NCBI GenBank assembly: GCA_963662155.1
Contig: OY759261.1
Location: 36,817,522 to 36,881,521 of the forward strand
DNA length: 64,000 nt
Direction: 5' to 3'
From: Lamellibrachia columna
Lineage: Eukaryota > Annelida > Polychaeta > Sabellida > Siboglinidae
In this document: positions 34,504 to 44,100 of the stretch, piece by piece
Layout of the letters: every line of letters begins with the position of its first letter
How positions within the stretch are numbered: the first letter of the stretch is position 1
The notes under the pieces: generated by a model
The model's database searches: none
What the model saw: only the letters and a program-made list of their open reading frames with translations
What the model was told of the DNA's origin: nothing
Program-made: the position numbers and the translations under genes

Positions 34504-35221
34504 TTACAAAATCATTTTCATCACTTGTAATTTACAAGTGATGAAAATGATTTTGCAATTTATGGCACGTGAACTCTTTTGTGATAATTGTAAGTCGATG
34601 ACGGTCTTCGATGCCTCCGGCGCCAAACATCGCTTCACTATCTGCGTAGTTTTCGTTCTATTACAAAGAAATTTCTTAGCCACAATGGCAGCGGGGAGGT
34701 TGTGTTCGGCCACGAAATAAGAAAACATAACCTCGGCTGTGATCACGGAGTCCGGCGTGTCGATTCCCGCCCGTTTGAAAAACATGGTCGTGGGTTTCTG
34801 TTGACGACTGGAATCGACCACCCGAACATGGAGCTTCGACTTCAAAGTGTTCCCGAACATCATTCACTCCCGACGCAGAAACCTTAATGTCTCTTGAACA
34901 AGGGACGCACCAAGCATAATGCTCCCCGAGCTTCGATGGAGCGATGATTCCTTCAAACATTCGTCCCAATCTGCCTGCTAAACTCCAGCATACTGTTTTC
35001 GCTTTTTCGCTGGCGTTGGGCGAACATCCATCTCGTTCGAAACAAAAACTCGTTTGATTTAAAGTTCGCTCACTCCTCTGATTTGCCACACGAATTATCG
35101 TTGTACTTTCGCGTCTGCGAGAGTTTACACGCTTGAGCAGCGCGCACTCTGACTTACATTGACATGTGCTTACAGCAATAATACGCATAATGTTCGATCG
35201 TTTTTCGCAATCATTGAACAA
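34504..35221 (-). pseudogene. hAT transposase N-terminal remnant
   Basis: The minus strand reads, after a diverged start, LGEHYAWCVPCSRDIKVSAS and GVNDVREHF, a BED-like zinc-finger segment (CxxC...G..D...H) used by hAT transposases for DNA binding. A single frameshift near 34848 moves to the next frame, which continues TLKSKLHVRVVDSS, SVITAEVMFSYFVAEHNLP and FLCNRTKTTQIVK. The AEV.F..F..EHNLP and RTKTT.IV blocks are conserved just before the catalytic domain of this hAT group. The sequence after about 34560 is unrelated, so roughly two thirds of a normal 600-700-residue transposase is missing. Confidence 0.8.
34507..34555. repeat. Perfect 24-bp palindrome with 1-base spacer
   Basis: Arm 34507-34530 (CAAAATCATTTTCATCACTT...) is mirrored exactly at 34532-34555, separated by one T. 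It lies at the truncation point of the hAT coding sequence. Confidence 0.95.
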
Positions 35222-35734
35222 TTCCTCATAAATTTAGCACATAAAACGGAAAAAAAATATTTGTTTCTTAAAGAAAAAAATCCGTGAGGAAACACTCTTA
35301 CGCCCGTAAAATTATGAAAAATCCATACAACGTACGGCTAATCCGTAAGGGTTGGCAGGTCTGCAATAAAAGCACCAGGACTAGGCTTTCACCATACATT
35401 AGATCACGAGAGATGATATGTTTTCAACAACAATGGCGCAATCTGCTTCACCGATTTTACTAAAGTTTTCGACTCGATATATCAAAGAAAATTAGTTGTC
35501 GCTTTGCGCGATTTCACCTGCATCAACCTGTTGTTGGTCCAACTTTTCAGAATTAGCAGACCCGCATCAGAACAGACATCGATACCACCGGCTAGAGCCG
35601 AGAGCGTAGACTCCTCTCGATTCTCAGAGGCGTAGGTTTGTTCTCGCGAGGAATGATAGACAAGGAATGGTTGTTTTGTGTAATACCAATAATCATTCAT
35701 ACAGTGACGTTGATCTCAATTAATATGTCGAGAC

Positions 35735-36040
35735 ATATTTCAGTTCGGTGTATTTTAAAGGTCCCTCCTCAATTCAGCGTACTTTAAAGGTTCCTCGTCA
35801 GTTTGGTGTATTTTAAAGATCCCTCGTCAATTCGGCGTACTTTACAGGTCCCCCCTCAATTCGGCGTACTTTAAAGGTCCCTCGTCAATTTGGCGTACTT
35901 TAAATGTCCCTCGTCAATTCGGCGTACTTTAAAGGTCCATCATCAATTCGGCATACTTTAAAGGTCCCTCGTCAATTCGGCATACTTTAAAGGTCCCTCC
36001 TCAATTCGGCTTACTTTAAAGGTTCCTCCTCAATTCGAAT
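35735..36040 (+). repeat. Short array of the 29-bp satellite, about 10 copies
   Basis: Same unit as 41132-52275 (AATTCGGCGTACTTTAAAGG plus TCCCTCGTC). It ends in CCTCAATTCGA and the same 0.1-kb flank (36041-36135, with CAAATCCATTTTGCGAAAAA and GCACTACAACAAATG) that follows the large array at 52276, so it is a shortened relative of that locus. Confidence 0.92.
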
Positions 36041-36349
36041 TTTGCTCTGGTTCGATTATTTCAAATCCATTTTGCGAAAAATCAAACCTATCTAGTATGC
36101 ACTACAACAAATGCCAGCTCATTAATTTATGCAGTTTTTATGTGAAATCATCAGCCGAACTATTATTTTTATTTATGTTTGGTCAAACATCAATTTAAGT
36201 GAAAATGGAAACGCTGGAAACCCACGAATGTCGCCCTTGGATTTGGTGATATTTCATAGTGTTGTCATGTGAACGGCGAGAGGATGAACGTCACCCTCAT
36301 GATCGGCCTTGACCCCCACAGTAGCAGATAAAATTGTGATGAAATGGCG

Positions 36350-36490
36350 AAACCTGTCGAGTCTTGCGAGATCGATCGAGTTTTGCGAGATCAAACAAGT
36401 TCTACGAGATCAATCGAGTTCTGGCTACGAGATCGATCGAGTTCTGTGAGATCGATCGAGTTCTGGCTGCGAGATCAATCAAGTTCTAGC
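36350..36490 (+). repeat. GAGATCGATCGAGTTCT minisatellite, about 6 copies
   Basis: Imperfect units of about 20 bp, some with a GGCTGC insertion, built from GCGAGATCGATCGAGTTCTG. Confidence 0.85.
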
Positions 36491-36594
36491 GTTGTAGGAT
36501 GTGCAGCGAAGTAATGCCGCAATAAGCATAATATAATATACTACCCAGATAAAAAAGGCTAAAAGTTACCAGAACATAGTAATTTATATTTAAC

Positions 36595-36765
36595 ATATTT
36601 TTATGAATCACTCACCAAGTAAATCTCACAGAGGACAATGAATAAATGAAAAATGTATGTGAACGTTACCTAATATTTTAAAACGATATTGACAATTAAA
36701 ACGAAAATGTCACGATACGGCCTGCAGAATACATAACGAATTAAGTCAAACATTACACGTGAGGC
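36595..36765 (-). repeat. Inverted partial copy of the 0.73-kb satellite flank
   Basis: The reverse complement matches the 5' part of the flanking repeats at 40396 and 52428: CTCACGTGTAA, TATGTATTCTGCAGGCC, AATTGTCAAT, CATTTATTCATTGTCCTCTG and GAGTGATTCAT occur in the same order. It joins directly to a tRNA-like head at 36761, as in the other copies. A further 27-bp fragment (CACAGAGGACAATAAATAAA) is present near 32436. Confidence 0.75.
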
Positions 36766-36830
36766 GTCTCGGCTTAGCGGTAGACCGTTTGCTTTGCGCG
36801 TGGACAGCTCCGGGTTCAGTCCGCGGTATG
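36761..36830 (+). mobile_element. tRNA-Ala-like SINE head
   Basis: A box CGGCTTAGCGGTAGACCG and B box CGGGTTCAGTCC at normal spacing, with an anticodon arm (GTTTGCTTTGCGCG) like tRNA-Ala. The acceptor stem is not closed. The same head recurs on the minus strand at 40261-40318 and 52385-52427, always next to the 0.73-kb sequence, so head and flank form one dispersed element. Confidence 0.65.
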
Positions 36831-36854
36831 TCAGATTTACATTTTATTCTCGTT

Positions 36855-37190
36855 TCTGTCGTGGCTTAGTGATAGAGGGTTCGCTTTGTGGAGCACCACG
36901 CACCAGGATGCGTTGGTGCTACTTAGTGGTAGAGCGTTCGTTTTGTGGAGCACCACGCACCAGGATCGCCTCAATGCGTGGGTGCTATTCAGTGGTAGAG
37001 CGTTGGCTTTGTGGAGCACCACGCACCAGGATCGCCTCAACGCGTTGGTGCTACTTAGTGGCAGAGCGTTGGCTTTGTGGAACACCACGCACCAGGATCG
37101 CCTCAATGCGTGGGTGCTACTTAGTGGTAGAGCGTTGGCTTTGTGGAACACCACGCACCAGGATCGCCTCAATGCGTTGCTACTTCGTGT
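36855..37190 (+). repeat. 66-bp array, about 5 copies, from a tRNA-Ala-like head
   Basis: Each unit contains CTTAGTGGTAGAGCGTTGGC followed by TTTGTGGAGCACCACGCACC, that is the tRNA D arm and anticodon 5' half, then AGGATCGCCTCAATGCG. The B box is absent from every unit. The first copy lacks 14 bp. It lies immediately downstream of the intact-looking head at 36761-36830. Confidence 0.88.
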
Positions 37191-37794
37191 ACACAAGGAC
37201 ATCAAACTTGACTGCCAAGCAGTTATTGACAAATTAAGTACAGCAGGAAGCACACAAGAAGAATATTTTTCATTAATCCTCTGAGCTCTCGTTGAACTGA
37301 AGCACACTATAACATGCACACTAGATGTACAATACACTAGGGTAGGGCGGGGCAATACGCCCATGTAAGGCAATACGCCCATAGCACTTTTCCAACGAAC
37401 GCCTAATGCAGTATACCACGTGTTATGCTTTTTGAAGTGCTGCCATATCTCGCATTCTTCTGACAAGAGCGCTAAAGTGGATATTCGAAAGTAAGTATGA
37501 AAATCAACGTTTCGTGTTTTTCTTGGTATTTATGTAAAAAATAATGTCTACCTTTGTGTTAATAAAGTCATCGTAACCAAGTGTGTTGTTTTGCCACTTG
37601 GCATATATCATCATAATTAACTTGTAAACATATTAGCAGCATTGATTGTGGGTGATAATAAGGACGCTTATTGGACGCCACCTATTGATCAAATTAGTAC
37701 TATTGGGGCGAGACGCCTACCAACCTAGGGGGCAGTACGCCTAGGTGGGCGTTTTGCCCCGCCGCTGTGGCGTATCAACACTTTGCAAACGTGG

Positions 37795-37851
37795 GCATGT
37801 ATATACATACATATATATATATGTATGTATATGTACATGTACATGTACATG

Positions 37852-37926
<75 letters not shown>

Positions 37927-38056
37927 CATAAAGAACAGTCATACCTTCGGTATAATAATTAAACAACTAACAATACCAATCCTACTACTACCTGTCTGTG
38001 TTATATATATATGTATATGTACATGTACATGTACATGTACATATACATATACATAT

Positions 38057-38104
<48 letters not shown>

Positions 38105-38165
38105 CATAAAGAACAGTCATACCCTCGGTATAATTAAACAACTAACAATACCAATCCTACTACTA
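37795..38165 (+). repeat. 185-bp tandem duplication with TATG/ACATGT/TA microsatellites
   Basis: Two units each run GTATATGTACATGTACATG, ACATATAC repeats, TA run, then ATTACATAAAGAACAGTCAT and CAATACCAATCCTACTACTA. The unique tails are almost identical, so the duplication is recent. Confidence 0.92.
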
Positions 38166-38276
38166 CCTGTCTGTGTGCACCACTTAATGTAAAGCAGACA
38201 ATAGGTATGCATAATTACATTTCTTTATTATACCGCATTTAATTATCCTGTATGTTCATTTGCCGTCTAAGTCAAG

Positions 38277-39408
38277 GTCAGGCAGTACAACAAAAAAACA
38301 AACAGAGGAGTGTGCGGTGATGGCAACTTGCAAGATGCGTTGAGATTAGGGAGAGACGTCATGCCGCTCATCCGTGTCAGCAAAGAATTGGTAATTCCGT
38401 CTCGCACTATTCGCAGACACCGTGATGCCCTTGTTGACACACCTGAAAGGTGAGGTTGGGTTCCTCATCGGTGCTGCCGCCGGAGATTGAGTTGGTCAAT
38501 CATGACCACATCCAGACAATGGAGATGGTCATGTATGGCCTAACTCCTACTGATGTCAGACTTTTGGCATAAGACGGCGAGAAACAAGTTGGCCGGAAAA
38601 GACTGGCTGAAGAGCTTTCTAGAAAGACATCCCAACCTGAGCGTTCGCAAATCGCTGGGAAAATGGGTCTAGTGTCAAATGTGAAATTGGAAATTGGCCC
38701 CACGAGCAGTGCACACCAGGCTACACGAGCAGTGCACACCAGGCTACACGAGCAGTGCACACCAGGCTACACGAGCAGTGCACACCAGGCTACACGAGCA
38801 GTACACACCAGGCTACACGAGCAGTGCACACCAGGCTACACGAGCAGTACACACCAGGCTACACGAGCAGTGCACACCAGGCTACACGAGAAGTGCACAC
38901 CAGGCTACACGAGCAGTGCACACCAGGCTACACGAGCAGTGCACACCAGGCTATACGAGCAGACACACCAGGCTACACGAGCAGTGCAAACCAGGCTACA
39001 CGAGCAGTGCACACCAGGCTACACGAGCAGTGCACACCAGGCTATACGAGCAGACACACCAGGCTACACGAGCAGTGCAAACCAGGCTACACGAGCAGTG
39101 CACACCAGGCTACACGAGCAGTACACACCAGGCTACACGAGCAGTGCACACCAGGCTACACGAGCAGTACACACCAGGCTACACGAGCAGTGTACACCAG
39201 GCTACACGAGAAGTGCACACCAGGCTACACGAGCAGTACACACCAGGCTACACGAGCAGTGCACACCAGGCTATACGAGCAGTGCACACCAGGCTACACG
39301 AGCAGTGCACACCAGGCTACACGAGCAGTGCACGCCAGGCTACACGAGCAGTGCACACCAGGCTACACGGAGTTCATTTGTCCCAACTGTGAATCAGACG
39401 AGGACTAG
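38277..39408 (+). pseudogene. pogo-like transposase pseudogene
   Basis: The N-terminus reads VRQYNKKTNRGVCGDGNLQD..., continuing to PSRTIRRHRDALVD, the psq-type helix-turn-helix of pogo transposases, and stops at 38451. The codon where Met is expected is AAG (38274-38276). A shifted frame gives IQTMEMVMYGLTPTDVRLLA, then another shift gives KLAGKDWLKSFLERHPNLSV, the start of the CENP-B-type HTH domain. From 38702 the coding sequence is replaced by the 23-bp array; the DDE catalytic domain is absent. The frame leaving the array ends HEQCTPGYTEFICPNCESDED-stop (39406-39408), a Cys-rich C-terminus of the W/H..C...F.CP.C kind found on some animal pogo proteins. At least three frame disruptions; non-functional. 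Confidence 0.82.
38702..39369 (+). repeat. 23-bp minisatellite inside the transposase, about 29 copies
   Basis: Unit GCACACCAGGCTACACGAGC plus AGT, with two shortened copies (GCAGACACACC). It has no stop in any forward frame, so three overlapping frames run through it. The unit encodes HEQCTPGYT in one frame, the same residues that precede the terminal EFICPNC of the transposase, so the array is an expansion of the transposase 3' coding end. Confidence 0.92.
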
Positions 39409-40085
39409 GACAGTCACTTCATGTCATGTAATGGCTAATAGCAATAGATAAAACATTACGGTAATGCCTTTCAATTATGACATTTGTTTCAATATAATGT
39501 TATACACGACCATAATAGGAACTGTGCTAGCTTGACATAAATGAGACGACTTGCAGTATGCATGACACATTTATTTAATTGTATCAATTATACTAAACTG
39601 CCAATAGCCGTATAATACGGTAATAAATATGCTTAATTGGTATGTATCAGATGTATGTTATACGTTACAAATGTGATGTCAACACGATTCCCTGATTTGT
39701 TGTGGGGCGAAACGCCTACCACTGGGCGATTTGCCCCTTTCTGTAAGCGTATTGCCCCAGCAAAGGGGCAATACGCCTACATAAGACTTTTTTTTAGAAT
39801 GCATATAACTCAAAAACTCTGTGTAATCAAACGTTTAATACTGTTTATTTTAATAGAGTGTAACTGCCTCTTTCGGAGTATAAAACTGTTTTTTCGAATA
39901 AACTTTGTTATGTGTTGTTATTCAATTTCTTGCTTAAGGTGGGCGTATTCCCCCGCCCTACCCTAATGCATTAAATGTTTTAACGTGTTGCTTGATCTAA
40001 TTTTGTTTTGTTAATTGCATTAATATGATGAAACAATTATTCATGGTGGTTCACAAATACACCATATAAAGAAATGTAAATACAT

Positions 40086-40150
40086 TCCCCGGACCTTAAT
40101 TATTTCATGGGTGGCTGCGCCCTCATTGGTCAAATCCTAGATCCGCCCCT
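40086..40150 (-). mobile_element. Solitary DNA-transposon terminus (CAGGGGCGGATCTAGG type)
   Basis: The reverse complement reads CAGGGGCGGATCTAGGATTT then GACCAATGAGGGCGCAGCC, the same terminus type as at 20473 and 32189. No partner end with matching flank (CCACACAT) was found in the window. Confidence 0.6.
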
Positions 40151-40260
40151 GCCACACATTGTCAATCAGCGAAATTAAACCAAAGCGAATATTGCACTAA
40201 ATATAATTGATAAAATAATAATAAGAACATTAAACGAAAAAAAAATGTAAATCGGACAAA

Positions 40261-40317
40261 CCGCGGATTGGCCCCGGGACTTTCCACGCGCAAAACGAAC
40301 GGTCTACCGCTAAGCTG

Positions 40318-40318
<1 letters not shown>
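40261..40318 (-). mobile_element. tRNA-Ala-like SINE head, minus strand
   Basis: The reverse complement gives CTTAGCGGTAGACCGTTCG then TTTTGCGCGTGGAAAGTCCC and a damaged B box (GGGGCCAATCC). Separated from the 0.73-kb sequence by a TA tract. Confidence 0.6.

Positions 40319-40395
<77 letters not shown>
40319..40395. repeat. (TA)n microsatellite at a SINE-head/flank junction
   Basis: About 77 bp of uninterrupted TA exactly between the tRNA-like head and the left 0.73-kb repeat. It is absent at the equivalent junction near 52428 and at 36761. Confidence 0.97.
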
Positions 40396-40397
<2 letters not shown>

Positions 40398-41131
40398 GGC
40401 TCACGTGTAACGTTGCAGTTGCACTGACTTCGCTATGTATTCTGCAGGCCTTCTTGTGGTATTGTCATCTTAACTGTCAATTCTGTTTTAGAAAATATTC
40501 ACGTTGGTAACATTTCCAGAAATTATTCCATTCATTTATTTTCCTCTCTGTTAATGACGTTGTGAGTTATTCATGAAAATATATGAAAGGAGGCCTTCCT
40601 GACATGCTTATAAGTTGGTCATATATATGACACCATATGTTATATCCTGCTGAAGCGAATTAATATTATTGCACTTAACATACTGTTTCCTATTTGTGAG
40701 ATAGATCTTAAAGCACTTGAGTGGAGTACCCTTTATTCAACATAATTCAAGTATATGTAATATAATTTGGTGGTCAATTGTATCGAAACTTTACTGAGAT
40801 CCTCAAAATGCCCCCTTCATAAACATCATTACTATTATTAATGAAGTTTATGGCAACCAAGCCAATGCTTTGAAACATCACAGTATTCGTTAGTTTCACA
40901 ATATGAAGTTATTGTGTTTTGTAGACAACACGATCAATTATCTATACTAGTCTGTCGGCTTGTTGCATCATTAATAGCTAGAACAAACAGGTGATTTAGT
41001 GGGACCCATTAGTGGGACGAAGAGAACGCGTCCCTGGAGATAGCAACATGATAGTTCAGTTTTCTTATTCAATTAAAAATAATATTGTCACATAATATCC
41101 AAAGCCTTCCAAGACTCACTTTGTCAACCTT
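40396..41131 (+). repeat. 0.73-kb direct repeat, left of the satellite
   Basis: Matches 52428-53155 along its length: shared blocks include TATGTATTCTGCAGGCC, GAGGCCTTCCTGACATGCTT, GACACCATATGTTATATCCT, TTTAGTGGGACC and ATCCAAAGCCTTCCAAGA. It ends TTTGTCAACCTT exactly where the satellite begins. No long reading frame. Confidence 0.93.
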
Positions 41132-44100
41132 GCTGTATACTTTAAAGGTCCCTGCTCAATTCGGCGTACGTTATAGGTCCCTCGTCAATTCGGCGTACTT
41201 TACAGGTCCCTCCTCAATTCGGCATATTTTAAAGGTCCCTCGATAATTCGGAGTACTTTAAAGGTCCCTCATCAATTCAGCGTATTTTAAAGATCCCTCG
41301 TCAGTTCGGCGTATTTTAAAGGTCCTTCATAAATTCGGCATACTTTAAAGGTCCCTCGTCAATTCGGCGTACTTTAGAGGTCCCTCATCAATTCGGCTTA
41401 CTTTAAAGGACCCTCTTCAATTCGGAGCACTTTAAAGGCCCCTCATCAATTCGGCATATTTTAAAGGTCCCTCATCAACTCAGCATACTTTATAGGTCCC
41501 TCCTCAATTCGGTGCACTTTAAAGGTCCCCCTCAATTCAGCGTTCTTTAAAGGCCCCTCTTCAATTCGGCGTATTTTAAAGGTCCCTCGTCAATTCAACA
41601 TATTTTAAAGGTCCCTCGTGAATTCGGCATATTTTAAGGTCCCTCATCAACTCAGCATACTTTAATGGCCCGTCGTCAATTCAGCGTTCTTTAAAGATCC
41701 CTCATCAGTTCAGCGTATTTTAAAGGTCCTTCATCAATTTGGCATATTTTAAAGGTCCCTCGTCAATTCGGCGTTCCTTAAAGGACTCTCGTCAATTCAG
41801 CATTCCTTCAAGGTCCCTTGTCAATTCGGCGTACTTTAACAGTCCCTCATCAATTCGACGTACTTTAAAGGACCCTCTTCAGTTCGGAGCACTTTAAAAG
41901 TCCCTCATCTATTTGGCATATCTTAAAGGTCCCCTCATCAACTCTGCATACTTTATAGGCCCATCCTCAATTCGGCGTACTTTAAAAATCCCTCGTCAAT
42001 TCGGCGTACCTTAAAGGACCCTCTTCAATTCGGAGCAATTTAAAAGTCCCTCATCTATTCGGCATATTTTAAGGTCCCTCATCAATTCAGCATACTTTAA
42101 TGGCCCGTCGTCAATTCAGCGTTCTTTAAAGGTCCCTCGTCAGTCGGCGTATTTTAAAGGTCCCTTGTCAGTTCGGCATATTTCAATGGTCCGTCATCAA
42201 TTCAGCGTTCTTTAAAGGTCCCTCTTCAATTTGGCGTACTTTAAAGGTCCCTCGTCAATTCGGCATTATTTAAAGGTCCCTCTGTCAATTCGGCATATTT
42301 TAATGTCCCTCGTCAATTCAGCATACTTTAATGGCCCATCGTCAATTCAGCGTGCTTTAAAGGTCTCTCGTCAATTTGGCGTACTTTAAAGGTCCCTCGT
42401 CAGTTTGGCATATGTTAAAGGTCCTTTGTGAATTCGGCATATTTTAAGGTCCCTCGTCAATTCGGCATACTTTAAAGTTCCCTCGTCAATTCGGCGTACT
42501 TTAGAGGTCCCTCATCAATTCGGCGTACTTTAAAGGTATCTTGTCAATTTGGCGTACTTTAAAGGTCCCTCATCAATTTGGCGTACTTTAAAGGACCCTC
42601 TTCAATTCGGAGCACTTTAAAGGTCCCTCATCAAATCGGCATACTTTATAGGTCCTTCCTCAGTTCATTAAAGGTCCCCTTCAATTCAGTGTACTTTAAA
42701 GGTCCCTCGTCAATTAAACGTATTTTAAAGGTCCCTTGTGAATTCAGCATATTTTAAGGTCCCTCGTAAATTCAGCATACTTTAATGGCCCGTCATCAAT
42801 TCAGCGTTCCTTAAAGGTCCCTCGTTAGTTCGGCGCATTTTAAAGGTCCTTCGTCAATTCGGCATATTTTAATGGTCCGTCGTCAATTTGGTGTACTTTA
42901 AAGGTCCCTCATCATTTCGGCGTATTTTAAAGGTCCCTCGTCATTTCATCGTGCTTTAGAGGTCCCTCATCAATTCGGCGTTCTTTAAAGGTCCCTCGTC
43001 AATTCGGCATTCTTTAAAGGTCCCTCATCAATTTGCGGTACTTTAAAGGACCCTCATCAATTAGGCGTACTTTAAAGGTCCCTCATCAGTTCGGCGTATT
43101 TTAAAGGTCCTTTGTGAATTCGGCATATTTTAAGGTCCCTCGTCAATTCGGCTTACCTTAATGGTCCGTCATCAGTTCGGCGTACTTTAAAGATCCCTCA
43201 TCAGTTCAGCGTATTTTAAAGGTCCTTCATCAATTTGGCATATTTTAAAGGTCCCTCGTCAATTCGGCGTTCCTTAAAGGACCCTCGTCTATTCAGCATT
43301 CCTTCAAGGTCCCTTGTCAATTCGGCGTACTTTAACAGTCCCTCATCAATTCGACGTACATTAAAGGACCCTCTTCAGTTCGGAGCACTTTAAAAGTCCC
43401 TCATCTATTTGGCATATCTTAAAGGTCCCCTCATCAACTCTGCATACTTTATAGGTCCATCCTCAATTCGGCGTACTTTAAAAATCCCTCGTCAATTCGG
43501 CGTACCTTAAAGGACCCTCTTCAATTCGGAGCAATTTAAAAGTCCCTCATCTATTCGGCATATTTTAAGGTCCCTCATCAATTCAGCATACTTTAATGGC
43601 CCGTCGTCAATTCAGCGTTCTTTAAAGGTCCCTCGTCAGTCGGCGTATTTTAAAGGTCCCTTGTCAGTTCGGCATATTTCAATGGTCCGTCATCAATTCA
43701 GCGTTCTTTAAAGGTCCCTCTTCAATTTGGCGTACTTTAAAGGTCCCTCGTCAATTCGGCATTATTTAAAGGTCCCTCTGTCAATTCGGCATATTTAAAT
43801 GTCCCTCGTCAATTCAGCATACTTTAATGGCCCATCGTCAAATCAGCGTGCTTTAAAGGTCTCTCGTCAATTTGGCGTACTTTAAAGGTCCCTCGTCAGT
43901 TTGGCATATTTTAAAGGTCCTTTGTGAATTCAGCATATTTTAAGGTCCCTCGTCAATTCGGCATACTTTAAAGTTCCCTCGTCAATTCGGCGTACTTTAG
44001 AGGTCCCTCATCAATTCGGCGTACTTTAAAGGTCTCTTGTCAATTTGGCGTACTTTAAAGGTCCCTCATCAATTTGGCGTACTTTAAAGGACCCTCTTCA

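Larger units (their letters stand above)
34300..35363 (-). mobile_element. hAT transposon, internally deleted, 1,064 bp
   Basis: Termini are CAGACCTGCCAACTCT (left) and, reverse-complemented, CAGACCTGCCAACCCT (right), with target duplications CACTAAAA and CAATAAAA (7 of 8 bases). CA...TG ends and an 8-bp duplication are hAT hallmarks. The minus strand keeps the N-terminal part of the transposase, in pieces. The catalytic RNase H-like and C-terminal dimerisation regions are gone. A perfect 24-bp palindrome marks the left part where the coding sequence breaks off. Confidence 0.88.
37340..39963 (+). mobile_element. pogo-like (Tc1/mariner) DNA transposon, complete ends, 2,624 bp
   Basis: Inverted ends are GGGTAGGGCGGGGCAATACG (left) and GGGTAGGGCGGGGGAATACG (right, reverse complement), with CCCA following in both. 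The flanking TA on each side (37338-37339, 39964-39965) is the Tc1/mariner target duplication. Subterminal repeats of GGGGCAATACGCC-like words occur at 37700-37765 and 39700-39775. Inside is a broken transposase (38277-39408) whose 3' part has become a 23-bp array, and a duplicated microsatellite segment. The element's structure is complete but its protein is dead. Confidence 0.9.

Noticed and set aside
34676..35221. Intact 181-residue host protein
   Set aside because: The middle matches the hAT transposase zinc-finger segment, and the frame breaks into the next transposase block. It lies between hAT termini.
38663..39451. Long His/Thr/Arg-repeat protein frames
   Set aside because: A 23-bp stop-free array in a dead transposase. 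Only the terminal Cys-rich codons are ancestral coding sequence.
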